Below are positions 5,258 through 12,914 of a DNA stretch of 16,776 bases, piece by piece (within the stretch, counting starts at the first letter, position 1; each line of letters opens with the position of its first letter). Both the position numbers and the translations under genes were made by a program. The notes beneath the pieces are model-generated. The model was given only the letters and a program-made list of their open reading frames with translations, had not been told where the DNA came from and searched no databases. The DNA is from Candidatus Nitrosymbiomonas sp. (GTDB lineage Bacteria > Sysuimicrobiota > Sysuimicrobiia > Sysuimicrobiales > Humicultoraceae): assembly GCA_020724185.1 (NCBI GenBank), contig DYHL01000004.1:4768-21543 (forward strand), written 5' to 3'.

Positions 5258-6064
5258 ATGCCGATCCGAGTTCTAGACCTGCTGGACATCGCCATCGTGA
5301 CGGCGCTGATCTTTCAGGTCCTGTGGCTCGTGCGCGGGACGCGGGCGGTGCAGCTCTCGGTCGGGCTGGCCGTGCTCTTCGTGGTCTACACCGCCAGCAG
5401 GCTCCTCAAGCTGAACACCCTGCAGTGGGTGCTTTCCTATCTGGGCGTGGTCATTCCGATCGCCGTTCTTGTGATCTTCCAGCCGGAGTTGCGGCGCATG
5501 CTGGAGCAGCTCGGCCGCGGCGGGGTGTTTGTCTCGGGGCTGGGCCCGGGGTTGGGGCGCGAGGAGACGATCCGGCTCGTAAACGACGTGGCGAGGGCGT
5601 GCCGCGTTCTGGCGACCCGCAAGACGGGCGCGCTGGTCGTGCTGGAACGGCGCACGGGCCTCAGCGACGTCATCGAGTCGGGAATCAAGATTGACGGGCT
5701 GGCGTCGGTGCAGTTGCTCATTACGACCTTCTTTCACAACACGCCGCTGCACGACGGGGCCGTCGTGATCCGCGGTAACCGGTTGATGGCGGCTGGTTGC
5801 CTGCTCCCGCTCAGCGAGAGCCCGCGCCTCAGCCGGACCCTGGGCACCCGCCACCGCGCGGCGGTGGGGATCAGCGAGGTGACCGATGCCGTGGCGGTGG
5901 TCGTTTCCGAAGAGACCGGCTCGATCTCGCTGGCGCGCGACGGCGTCTTGAGTCCTGGGCTGTCCGAAGAGGAGTTGAAGGTGGCGCTCCTGGGCCTGTT
6001 GGCCCACGGCGGACCGCGCGGGCCGTCCCTGTGGCCGTGGCGCCGGACCCAGGCGGACGCATGA
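5258..6064 (+). CDS. cdaA: Diadenylate cyclase CdaA
   Basis: A 268-residue membrane enzyme that joins two ATP into cyclic di-AMP, the second messenger controlling potassium, osmotic and cell-wall homeostasis. Three membrane segments occupy about 10-75, followed by a short linker and the DAC domain. Catalytic motifs are complete: GALVVLER (124-131), LHDGAVVI (164-171) with the DGA triad, and GTRHRAAVG (196-204) with RHR. The length is typical for CdaA. The start has no strong ribosome binding site, but the protein start MPIRVLDLLDIAIV fits family members. The gene overlaps ybbR by four bases, and glmM follows, the conserved cdaA-cdaR-glmM cluster. In that cluster GlmM is known to bind and inhibit CdaA in Bacillus and relatives. 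Confidence 0.96.
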   Translation: MPIRVLDLLDIAIVTALIFQVLWLVRGTRAVQLSVGLAVLFVVYTASRLLKLNTLQWVLSYLGVVIPIAVLVIFQPELRRMLEQLGRGGVFVSGLGPGLGREETIRLVNDVARACRVLATRKTGALVVLERRTGLSDVIESGIKIDGLASVQLLITTFFHNTPLHDGAVVIRGNRLMAAGCLLPLSESPRLSRTLGTRHRAAVGISEVTDAVAVVVSEETGSISLARDGVLSPGLSEEELKVALLGLLAHGGPRGPSLWPWRRTQADA

Positions 6065-6462
6065 AGGCCCGCCTCACCGCGTTGCTCTCTGAACGCACGC
6101 GACTGCTGCTGCTGTCGCTGGCGATCGCCACCGCGATGTGGCACTACGTGGGCAGCGCGCAGGGTCCCAGGTCCGAACCGGCAATGGTGGCCTCGCTGGT
6201 CGTCCGCAACGTGGAGGTGACCTTCACCGGGTTGCCCGGCGACCTGGCGGCAACGGCGCACCCGCGGGCCGTGGACCTGGAGATCCGCGGGCCGACCCCG
6301 GCCGTGCTGGCGGTGAGGCCGTCCGACGTGCGCGCGATCGCGGCGGTGGGTGACATGGATGCCGGGACGTACCGCGTGACGCTCAGGGTGCCGGTGCCAC
6401 CAGGGGTCACCTCGGCTCAGGCCACTCCTCCGGTCGTGCTTGTCACGATCGCGCGACCCTAG
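6061..6462 (+). CDS. Short YbbR-domain protein (CdaR-like regulator of CdaA)
   Basis: A 133-residue protein starting at the ATG that overlaps the cdaA stop (ATGA, 6061-6064). It has a short basic N-terminus, one membrane segment LLLLSLAIATAMWHYVGS (about 17-34) and one extracytoplasmic YbbR-type beta domain with VEVTFTGLPGDLAA and the later VDLEIRGPTPAVLAV. CdaR/YbbR proteins sit beside CdaA in the membrane and modulate its activity. Bacillus CdaR carries several YbbR repeats, while this protein has room for about one, so it is a minimal version. A longer open frame reaches upstream inside cdaA, but that part is a shadow of cdaA. Confidence 0.85.
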   Translation: MKARLTALLSERTRLLLLSLAIATAMWHYVGSAQGPRSEPAMVASLVVRNVEVTFTGLPGDLAATAHPRAVDLEIRGPTPAVLAVRPSDVRAIAAVGDMDAGTYRVTLRVPVPPGVTSAQATPPVVLVTIARP

Positions 6463-6468
6463 AACGGC

Positions 6469-7815
6469 ATGGCAGCGTTGCGACGGCTGTTTGGAACCGA
6501 TGGCATCCGCGGGGTTGCCAACGCCGACCTCACACCCGAACTGGCATTCCGCGTGGGCCGCGCGGCCGGCGCCGAGTTGGGCGGGGCGGACGCGACGTTC
6601 GTCCTGGGCCGCGACACCCGCCTCTCGGGCCCGATGCTGGAAGCCGCGCTCGCTGCTGGGCTCTGCTCCGTGGGCGTTCACGTTGGGCTGGGCGGCATTC
6701 TCACCACGCCGGCGGTGGCCTACCTGGCCCGCGACCTGGGCGCCGCGTGTGGCGTGGTCATCTCCGCATCGCACAACCCGGTTGAGGACAACGGCATCAA
6801 ACTGTTTGGCTCCGACGGCTTCAAGCTGCCGGACGGGCGCGAAGCCGCGATTGAATCCCTGCTCGAACGCGACGATCTGCCGCGTCCAACCGGTATTGCC
6901 ATGGGAACGATCGAGGCGATCCCCTACGGCGTGGACAGGTACCTGGCGCATCTTGCCGGCCTCTCCACGGGCGCGCTGGATGGCATGAAGATCGTGGTGG
7001 ACTGCGCGTTCGGGGCCGCGGTGCGCGTGGCGCCGCGCCTTTGGGAGATGCTGGGCGCCGACGTTGTAACCCTCCACGGCGAGCCCGACGGTTCCCGGAT
7101 CAACGTCGCGTGTGGCTCCACCGATCTGGGTCCGCTGAGGCAGGCGGTGCTGGCTTGCGGCGCGGGCGTTGGTTTGGCGCACGACGGCGATGCCGACCGC
7201 GTGCTGGCCATGGACGAGCTGGGCGAGGAGGTGGACGGGGACGCGCTCATGGGAATCTGCGCGCTCCACCGACACCGCACGGACAGGCTGGCCGGCGGGG
7301 TCGTGGTGGCCACCGTGATGAGCAACCTGGGCCTGGAGCAGCGCCTGAAGCAGGAGGGAATCCGGCTCGAGCGGGCCGCGGTTGGCGACCGCTACGTGCT
7401 TGAACGCATGATGGAGACTGGCGCCACGCTCGGGGGCGAGCAGAGCGGGCACCTGATCTTCCTTGACAAGGCCACAACCGGGGACGGCCTGGTGACCGCG
7501 ATCGCGCTGACCAACGTGATGTCCGCTACCGGACGCCGGCTCTCCGAGCTGCGGGCGGAGATCCCACGCCTTCCCCAGGTGCTTGTGAACGTGCGGGTGC
7601 GCGAGCGCAACGGCCTGATTGACGCGCCGGAGGTGAACAGGGCCGTGGCTGCGGCCGAGGCGAGACTCGGTTCGCGCGGGCGTATCCTGGTGAGGCCGTC
7701 GGGCACGGAGCCCCTGGTCCGCGTCATGGTCGAGGCCGGCAGCCACGAGGAAGCCCGCGCGGTTGCAGAAGAGGTCGCGTCGGTCATCGCCGGATGCCTC
7801 GGCGTGCCGTCTTGA
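6469..7815 (+). CDS. glmM: Phosphoglucosamine mutase
   Basis: A 448-residue enzyme, normal length, converting glucosamine-6-phosphate to glucosamine-1-phosphate for UDP-GlcNAc and peptidoglycan. The four phosphohexomutase blocks are present: LFGTDGIRGVAN (7-18), SASHNP (99-104) with the phosphorylated Ser101, metal-binding DGDADR (239-244), and RPSGTEP (409-415) in the phosphate-binding domain, ending near VRVMVEA. It starts six bases after ybbR without a clear Shine-Dalgarno sequence, so translation may depend on coupling. It sits in the cdaA-ybbR-glmM cluster with glmS downstream, so c-di-AMP production and amino-sugar supply are physically linked. Confidence 0.97.
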   Translation: MAALRRLFGTDGIRGVANADLTPELAFRVGRAAGAELGGADATFVLGRDTRLSGPMLEAALAAGLCSVGVHVGLGGILTTPAVAYLARDLGAACGVVISASHNPVEDNGIKLFGSDGFKLPDGREAAIESLLERDDLPRPTGIAMGTIEAIPYGVDRYLAHLAGLSTGALDGMKIVVDCAFGAAVRVAPRLWEMLGADVVTLHGEPDGSRINVACGSTDLGPLRQAVLACGAGVGLAHDGDADRVLAMDELGEEVDGDALMGICALHRHRTDRLAGGVVVATVMSNLGLEQRLKQEGIRLERAAVGDRYVLERMMETGATLGGEQSGHLIFLDKATTGDGLVTAIALTNVMSATGRRLSELRAEIPRLPQVLVNVRVRERNGLIDAPEVNRAVAAAEARLGSRGRILVRPSGTEPLVRVMVEAGSHEEARAVAEEVASVIAGCLGVPS

Positions 7816-8585
7816 CGGTTCCGGTTCTCGTGGACGTCGCGGCTTCAAGGCGGGAGCTGTTCGGGGCCCAGGCGCACGACGTGGGATTGGAAGGCGCGCT
7901 GCGGTGGGCGCGCGATCGCATCGCCGCGCGCGTTCCAGGCTACGTGGTTACGCTCAACGGCTCGCTGCTGGTGCAGGCGGCGCGCGATCCGGCGCTCCGT
8001 GCGCTCGTCAACGGCGCGGCGCTTGTCACCGCCGACGGGATCGGGGTGATTCTGGCGGCTCGGATCCTGGGAGTGCCGCTGTCTGAGCGCCTGGCCGGGA
8101 TTGACCTGGCAATCGCGCTCTGCGCTAGCGCTGCCGCTGCCGGGCACCGTGTCTTCCTGCTGGGGGGCGCACCTGGCGTGGCTGAGGACGCTGCCGCGGA
8201 ATTGCGACGGCGCCATCCGGCGCTGCAGATCGTCGGGACTCGCCACGGGTTCTTCGACCCCCAGGAGGAAGAGGGAGTGCGGGAGCAGATCCGGCAGGCG
8301 CGTCCCGAACTCCTGATGGTGGCGCTGGGTGCGCCGCGCCAGGAGCGCTGGATGCAGCGCTGGAGCGCGGCCCTGGGCGTGCCGGTTTCGATCGGGGTGG
8401 GGGGCTCCTTCGACGTGCTGGCCGGGCGCGTGCCGCGCGCGCCCCGGTGGATGCAGCGGGTCGGCCTAGAATGGCTCTATAGAATTTCGCGCGAGCCGCG
8501 GAGGTGGAGCGTCGTGCGCACGATACCGCCGTTGTTCTTGATGGCGATTCGTGAGCGATGGCGGCGGCGAGCAGGGGTGGGGTAG
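7794..8585 (+). CDS. WecG/TagA/CpsF family glycosyltransferase (GT26)
   Basis: A 263-residue membrane-associated glycosyltransferase. Family signatures are VTLNGSLLVQAARDP, ADGIGVILAARILG, ER-LAGIDL, VFLLGGAPGVAEDAA, the GxPRQExW motif as GAPRQERWMQ, VGGSFDVLAGRVPRAPRWM and the C-terminal GLEWLYRISREPRRW. GT26 enzymes transfer ManNAc or ManNAcA from UDP to a polyprenyl-pyrophosphate-GlcNAc in teichoic acid linkage units, enterobacterial common antigen or capsules. The ATG at 7794 overlaps glmM by 22 bases; a TTG at 7812 overlapping the glmM stop is an alternative start. Placement between glmM and glmS ties amino-sugar supply to a surface glycopolymer. The exact polymer cannot be told. Confidence 0.92.
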   Translation: MPRRAVLTVPVLVDVAASRRELFGAQAHDVGLEGALRWARDRIAARVPGYVVTLNGSLLVQAARDPALRALVNGAALVTADGIGVILAARILGVPLSERLAGIDLAIALCASAAAAGHRVFLLGGAPGVAEDAAAELRRRHPALQIVGTRHGFFDPQEEEGVREQIRQARPELLMVALGAPRQERWMQRWSAALGVPVSIGVGGSFDVLAGRVPRAPRWMQRVGLEWLYRISREPRRWSVVRTIPPLFLMAIRERWRRRAGVG

Positions 8586-8588
8586 GCC

Positions 8589-10436
8589 ATGTGTGGCATC
8601 ATGGGTTACGTGGGACCGCGGCCGGCACTGCCGGTCCTGCTGGACGGGTTGCGGCGGCTGGAGTACCGAGGATACGACTCCGCCGGTGTGGCCCTGCTTG
8701 ACGGCGACCGCATCGCCGTGCGCAAGGCCGCAGGCAAGCTGGGCGTGCTCGAGGCGGCGCTGGGGGCCAATCCACCTGCCGGTTGCGTGGGCATCGGTCA
8801 CACGCGCTGGGCGACCCACGGCATCCCCACCGATGCCAATGCTCACCCCCACGGCGACTGCACCGGGCGGCACGTCGTAATCCACAACGGCATCATAGAG
8901 AACTACCTGCCGCTCAAGGAACGGCTGGAGGCGGAAGGGCACCGGTTCCGGTCAGATACCGACACCGAGGTGCTCGCCCACCTAATCGAGGCCGCGCACG
9001 CGCGGCTGCCGGCCGGCAGGCCCGACCGGCTGGAAGCCGCCGTCAGGGAGGCGTTGCACCAGGCAAGCGGGGCCTACGCGGTCGTGGTCCTGAGCGCCGA
9101 CCATCCCGAGCACATCATTGCGGTCCGGATGGTCAGCCCGCTCATCATCGGGGTCGGGGACGGCGAGATGCTGCTGGCCTCCGACATCCCGGCGCTGCTT
9201 CCGTACACGCGCGACGTGATCGTGATCGGTGACGGCGAGCTGGCCGTTATCGCGTCGGACGGCGTGGCGATCTCCGATCTGGAGGGACGGGTCGTTACCC
9301 GTCCGGTTCAGCGCATAACCTGGGACGCGACGATGGCCGAAAAGGGCGGATATGCGCACTTCATGCTCAAGGAGATCTACGAGCAACCGCGCGCCCTGCA
9401 CGAGACGGTGATGGGCCGGCTCGACCGCGAGGACCGGGTCGAGTTGGACGGGGTCGCACTTCCCGAGGGATTTGTCGAGCGCCTGGACAAGATCTGGGTC
9501 GTCGCCTGCGGCACGGCCTTTCATGCCGGACTGGCGGGCAGGTGGACGATTGAACACCTGGCCCGGGTTCCGGTCGAGGCGGACCTGGCTTCGGAGCTGC
9601 GCTACCGCGATCCGCTGATCGAGGGAACCACGCTGGCCGTGGCCATCAGCCAGTCCGGGGAGACGGCCGACACGCTGGCGGCGTCGCGCGAGGCGCGCGC
9701 CCGCGGCAGCCGTTTGTTGGCGGTGACCAACGTGGTGGGCAGCACGCTGGCGCGCGAGGCCGACGACGTGCTGTTCGTGCGGGCCGGACCGGAGATCGCG
9801 GTCGCGTCCACGAAGGCCTACACCACGATGCTGGCGGCGCTCCAGATGCTGGCCGTTGACCTGGGCGTCCAGCGGGGGACGCTCTCGCGAGGGCGGGCGT
9901 CGGCGCTGATCGCCGGGCTGCGCCATCTTCCCGTGCTGGCGCAGGAGGTCCTTTCCAACACTGCTCCTGTGGAAGCCCTGGCCCAACGCCTCTGTAGGGC
10001 CGAGCACGCGTTCTTCATCGGCAGGGGTCTCGACTACGCGGTAGCCATGGAAGGTTCGCTCAAGCTCAAGGAGATATCCTATCTGCACAGCGAGGCGCTG
10101 GCCGCCGGGGAGCTCAAGCACGGCACGTTGGCCTTGGTTACGCCCGAGACCCCGGTCTTCGCCCTAGTGACGCAGCGCGCGGTGTTCGAGAAGACCGTCT
10201 CGAACATCCAGGAGGTGCGCGCCCGCGGCGCGGAGGTGATCGCGGTTGCCTACGACGACGACCGCGAGATAGGCCGGTACGCCGACACCGTGCTGCGCAT
10301 CCCTTCCGTGGACGAGATCCTGGCGCCGGCACTGGCGATCATTCCGCTGCAACTGTTCGCCTACCACGTGGCGGTGCTGCGCGGCCACGACGTTGACCAG
10401 CCAAGGAATCTGGCCAAGAGCGTGACGGTCGAGTAA
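8589..10436 (+). CDS. glmS: Glutamine-fructose-6-phosphate aminotransferase (isomerizing)
   Basis: A 615-residue enzyme making glucosamine-6-phosphate from fructose-6-phosphate and glutamine, the first step to UDP-GlcNAc. The N-terminal class II amidotransferase begins MCGIMGYVG with Cys2 as nucleophile, followed by RRLEYRGYDSAG, HTRWATHG and HNGIIENY. Two SIS sugar-isomerase domains follow, with SQSGETADT (354-362), STKAYT (407-412) and KEISYLHSEALAAGELKHG. The end PRNLAKSVTVE is typical. Only three bases separate it from the tagA-like gene, so there is no room for a glmS ribozyme at this start. It completes the amino-sugar pathway begun by glmM in the same operon. Confidence 0.98.
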   Translation: MCGIMGYVGPRPALPVLLDGLRRLEYRGYDSAGVALLDGDRIAVRKAAGKLGVLEAALGANPPAGCVGIGHTRWATHGIPTDANAHPHGDCTGRHVVIHNGIIENYLPLKERLEAEGHRFRSDTDTEVLAHLIEAAHARLPAGRPDRLEAAVREALHQASGAYAVVVLSADHPEHIIAVRMVSPLIIGVGDGEMLLASDIPALLPYTRDVIVIGDGELAVIASDGVAISDLEGRVVTRPVQRITWDATMAEKGGYAHFMLKEIYEQPRALHETVMGRLDREDRVELDGVALPEGFVERLDKIWVVACGTAFHAGLAGRWTIEHLARVPVEADLASELRYRDPLIEGTTLAVAISQSGETADTLAASREARARGSRLLAVTNVVGSTLAREADDVLFVRAGPEIAVASTKAYTTMLAALQMLAVDLGVQRGTLSRGRASALIAGLRHLPVLAQEVLSNTAPVEALAQRLCRAEHAFFIGRGLDYAVAMEGSLKLKEISYLHSEALAAGELKHGTLALVTPETPVFALVTQRAVFEKTVSNIQEVRARGAEVIAVAYDDDREIGRYADTVLRIPSVDEILAPALAIIPLQLFAYHVAVLRGHDVDQPRNLAKSVTVE

Positions 10437-10454
10437 TAAGGAAGGGGTGCGCAG

Positions 10455-10631
10455 ATGGCGATTGACGAGGATTTCCTACGAGTGCTGGCGTGTCCGGTGG
10501 ATCACGCGGCGGTGGTGCGCGACGGCGATCGCATCGTCTGCACCGCCTGCGGCCGCCGGTATCCGATCCAGCAGATCGAAGGCGCGGAGATCCCCATCAT
10601 GCTGGCCGACGAGGCGGAGCTGCCGGGATGA
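10455..10631 (+). CDS. Trm112-like / UPF0434 short zinc-ribbon protein
   Basis: A 58-residue protein, ATG at 10455, 7 bases after GGAAGGGG (10440-10447). It matches the Trm112/YcaR family: LRVLACPVDH at the N-terminus, CTACGRRYPI in the middle, and IEGAEIPIMLADEAE near the end. The second cysteine pair (CTAC) is intact. The first pair is reduced to C-P-V-D instead of C-P-x-C, as in several UPF0434 members, so zinc binding is probably incomplete. Relatives act as activators of methyltransferases or are uncharacterised. Its stop overlaps the acpS start (ATGA, 10628-10631), so the two genes are translationally coupled. Confidence 0.82.
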   Translation: MAIDEDFLRVLACPVDHAAVVRDGDRIVCTACGRRYPIQQIEGAEIPIMLADEAELPG

Positions 10632-11017
10632 GGGTGCTCGGGCTCGGGACCGACATGGTCGAGGTGGATCGCATCGAGCGCGCGGTCGCCCGTTGGGGTG
10701 AAGCGTTCGTCTGTCGCATCTACACGCCAGCAGAGATCGAACGCGCGCGGCCCCTGCTGGTCCGCGGGCCGCGGCTGGCGGCGCGCTTCGCGGCCAAGGA
10801 GGCCGTGATGAAGGCCCTGGGTGTCGGCCGGCGGGGGATGGCGTGGCGCGAGATCGAGATCGTAAACGACGATCAGGGACGGCCGCTCGTGTGCCTGCAC
10901 GGCGCCGCGCGGCAGATCGCCGACCAGCAGGGCGTGGTCAGCGTGCTGGTCACGCTCTCACACACGCACGCCCACGCGGTGGCAAGTGCGGTGGCGCTGG
11001 GTAACGAGGGGAAATAG
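10628..11017 (+). CDS. acpS: Holo-[acyl-carrier-protein] synthase
   Basis: A 129-residue enzyme that transfers 4'-phosphopantetheine from CoA to the conserved serine of acyl carrier protein. The signature GTDMVEVDRI (7-16) contains the Mg-binding Asp9, and RFAAKEAVMKALG (53-65) contains Glu58 and the catalytic region; SHTHAHAVASAVA closes the fold. Length is normal. The start overlaps the Trm112-like gene by four bases; longer upstream reading is shadow. The order acpS then nnr then alr is known from Bacillota, which supports the organism inference. A 310-base gap follows. Confidence 0.96.
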   Translation: MRVLGLGTDMVEVDRIERAVARWGEAFVCRIYTPAEIERARPLLVRGPRLAARFAAKEAVMKALGVGRRGMAWREIEIVNDDQGRPLVCLHGAARQIADQQGVVSVLVTLSHTHAHAVASAVALGNEGK

Positions 11018-11018
11018 A

Positions 11019-11188
11019 AGAGGAGCGCTGGCTTTGTCCGACTTTTCACCGTCTTCGGTCGCGCCGCCGGTTCGTACCGCTCGGTAGGCTATTCTCGGGA
11101 GTTACCTCCTGAGAAGACCGTCCGGCTCTCGGAGTCCACGTACGCGACGTTTGACTCGGCTACTTCGCCGTTGGGCTCACGCTCCTCT
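11019..11188 (+). ncRNA. Candidate structured RNA between acpS and nnr, class unknown
   Basis: Four nested helices can be drawn. P1 is AGAGGAGCG (11019-11027) with CGCTCCTCT (11180-11188), 9 perfect pairs. P2 is GTCCGAC (11036-11042) with GTTGGGC (11170-11176), 7 pairs including two G-U. P3 is GTCGCG (11058-11063) with CGCGAC (11143-11148). An apical hairpin TTCTCGGGAG (11092-11101) with CTCCTGAGAA (11106-11115) has 10 pairs including one G-U around TTAC. I know no matching class: no T-box AGGGUGGNACCGCG, cobalamin or SAM core was seen. It could be a leader for the nnr operon, a 3' UTR element of acpS, or chance plus a palindrome. Confidence 0.35.
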
Positions 11189-11316
11189 AGCCAGAAACCT
11201 ACCACCGGCGGTCTGGCCAGTCAATCCCCAACGGCCGTTCCCGGGCTGTGGATAGTGTGGGCAAGATCCGAGAGGAAACCGGCCTTACCTGCAAGAAGCC
11301 ACGCAGCGGCATAGCC

Positions 11317-11321
11317 GGAGG
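11317..11321 (+). promoter_or_regulatory. Ribosome binding site that fixes a TTG start
   Basis: GGAGG is 6 bases upstream of TTG at 11328, the first codon of the nnr fusion. It decides the unusual TTG start, because the encoded N-terminus LRLPTSEEMATLDRRA aligns with the normal start of the epimerase domain. Confidence 0.8.
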
Positions 11322-11327
11322 CGACGC

Positions 11328-12914
11328 TTGAGACTCCCAACGAGCGAAGAGATGGCTACCCTCGACCGCCGGGCAGCCGAGGAGTTCGGTGTGCCGACGC
11401 TACTCCTCATGGAGGCGGCAGGCCGCGGCGTGGCCCAGGCGGCAGCGCGGCTGGTAGGCCGCGGCGGCGCGAGGACCGTTGTGGTCGCAGGGAAGGGCAA
11501 CAACGGCGGTGACGGGCTGGTTGCCGCCAGGGTTCTGCAGGCGGCCGGGTGGCGGGTCCTGGTGGTGCTGCTCGCCCGCGATGCCGAGGTCAGCGGCGAC
11601 GCCGCGGTGAACCTCCAGGCCGCGCGCCGGGCCGGCGTGGAGATCACCAACCTCGACAGCACGGCGATGCCCGGGCTGCGGGGGGTGCTGGCAGGCGCAG
11701 ACATAGTGATTGACGGTCTTTTCGGGACCGGGTTTCGCGGCCCGGCGATCGGTCTCGCCGCCAAGACGATCGAGACCATCAACGCCTGCGACCGGCCGGT
11801 TCTGGCAATAGACATCCCTTCTGGCGTGAACGGCGACACCGGCACCGTGGATGGCCACGCCGTGCGCGCCACCGCAACCGTTACGATGGGGCTCCCCAAG
11901 GCAGGGCTCGTGCTTGTCCCGGGCGCCGTCCACGCCGGCCACATCTGGGTGGCCGACGTAGGCCACCCGCAGCGCCTGATCAACGATTCCAGGATACTTA
12001 CCGCCATGGTTACCCGCGACATGGTGGACGCGGCGATTCCGCTGCGCCGCCTCGACGCGCACAAGGGCGACGCTGGGCGGGTCCTGGTGATCGCCGGCTC
12101 CGTCGGGCACAGCGGCGCCGCGGTCCTGGCGGTGCTGGGAGCGCTACGGGCCGGCGCCGGGCTGGTGACGCTGGGCGTGCCACGAGCGATCTACCCGATT
12201 GTGGGCCCGGTGGTCATTGAGGGGATGCCGTTTCCGCTCCCCGATGACGGCGGCGCCCTGGCGGCCGAGGCCGCGGGCGGCGTCCTTGAGCTGGCGGGCG
12301 CCGCCGATGTCGTGGCCTGCGGGCCTGGGATCTCGCGACTCCCTGGGCCGGCAACCGTGGTGCAACGCCTGATCGCGGAGTGTTCTCGGCCCCTGGTGCT
12401 GGACGCTGACGCCCTGACCATCCTGGCAGGCGAACCAGGGGAGTTGCCCGCGGGCAGGGCCGCACGCATCTTCACACCGCATCCCGGGGAGCTGGCGCGG
12501 CTGCTGCAGTGCACGGTGGACGAGATCCAGCGGCACCGGCTGCAGGCAGCGCGCGCGGCAGCCGAGCGGTTCAGGGCGGTGGTTGTCCTGAAAGGAGCCC
12601 GCACCGTCGTCGCCGACCCTGCCGGGGCCGCGTTCGTGATTCCCACCGGCAACCCTTCCATGGCCGCCGGGGGCATGGGCGATGTCCTCTGCGGGGTAAT
12701 CGCCGCGCTGGTAGGTCAGGGCCTGCCGCCTGCCGCCGCGGCCTGGACAGGGTCGTACCTGCACGCTCTGGCCGGCGACCGGGCAGCGGTATGCAGGGGC
12801 CCGGTGGGAGTGCTGGCTCGCGAGGTCGCGGACGAACTGCCCGGGTCTCTGGCCGCCGTTCGTTCCGGATCGGTCGCCGAGCTGGTCACCCCGCTGGGGC
12901 TGGCCGGTTCATGA
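11328..12914 (+). CDS. nnr: Bifunctional NAD(P)HX epimerase / ADP- or ATP-dependent dehydratase
   Basis: A 528-residue fusion that repairs hydrated NAD(P)H. The N-terminal YjeF_N epimerase (about 1-215) has GKGNNGGDG (55-63) and DIPSGVNGDTG (162-172). The C-terminal ribokinase-like dehydratase (about 240-520) starts at HKGDAGRVLVIAGS and includes VLDADALT, FTPHPGELARLL, VVLKG and the nucleotide-binding TGNPSMAAGGMGD (440-452). Both domains look complete, the usual bacterial fused arrangement. The start is TTG at 11328. The stop overlaps the alr start by four bases. Position between acpS and alr is conserved in Bacillota. Confidence 0.96.
   Translation: MRLPTSEEMATLDRRAAEEFGVPTLLLMEAAGRGVAQAAARLVGRGGARTVVVAGKGNNGGDGLVAARVLQAAGWRVLVVLLARDAEVSGDAAVNLQAARRAGVEITNLDSTAMPGLRGVLAGADIVIDGLFGTGFRGPAIGLAAKTIETINACDRPVLAIDIPSGVNGDTGTVDGHAVRATATVTMGLPKAGLVLVPGAVHAGHIWVADVGHPQRLINDSRILTAMVTRDMVDAAIPLRRLDAHKGDAGRVLVIAGSVGHSGAAVLAVLGALRAGAGLVTLGVPRAIYPIVGPVVIEGMPFPLPDDGGALAAEAAGGVLELAGAADVVACGPGISRLPGPATVVQRLIAECSRPLVLDADALTILAGEPGELPAGRAARIFTPHPGELARLLQCTVDEIQRHRLQAARAAAERFRAVVVLKGARTVVADPAGAAFVIPTGNPSMAAGGMGDVLCGVIAALVGQGLPPAAAAWTGSYLHALAGDRAAVCRGPVGVLAREVADELPGSLAAVRSGSVAELVTPLGLAGS

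Larger units (their letters stand above)
11018..11327. other. 310-base gap between acpS and nnr
   Basis: No convincing gene. The first 170 bases have several nested complementary segments (see the RNA candidate), the minus strand has a short protein-like open frame (11089-11217), and 11230-11239 is a perfect palindrome AACGGCCGTT. No clear promoter was recognised for the nnr gene. The last bases carry its ribosome binding site. Confidence 0.6.

Noticed and set aside
5734..7848. A 704-codon open frame on the minus strand opposite cdaA, ybbR and glmM.
   Set aside because: It lies antisense to clearly conserved genes, has no recognisable domains and a composition rich in Arg, His, Gly and Pro, as expected for shadow frames in GC-rich DNA.
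8570..8592. A glmS ribozyme or other riboswitch before glmS.
   Set aside because: Only three bases separate the upstream stop from the glmS start, so there is no leader.
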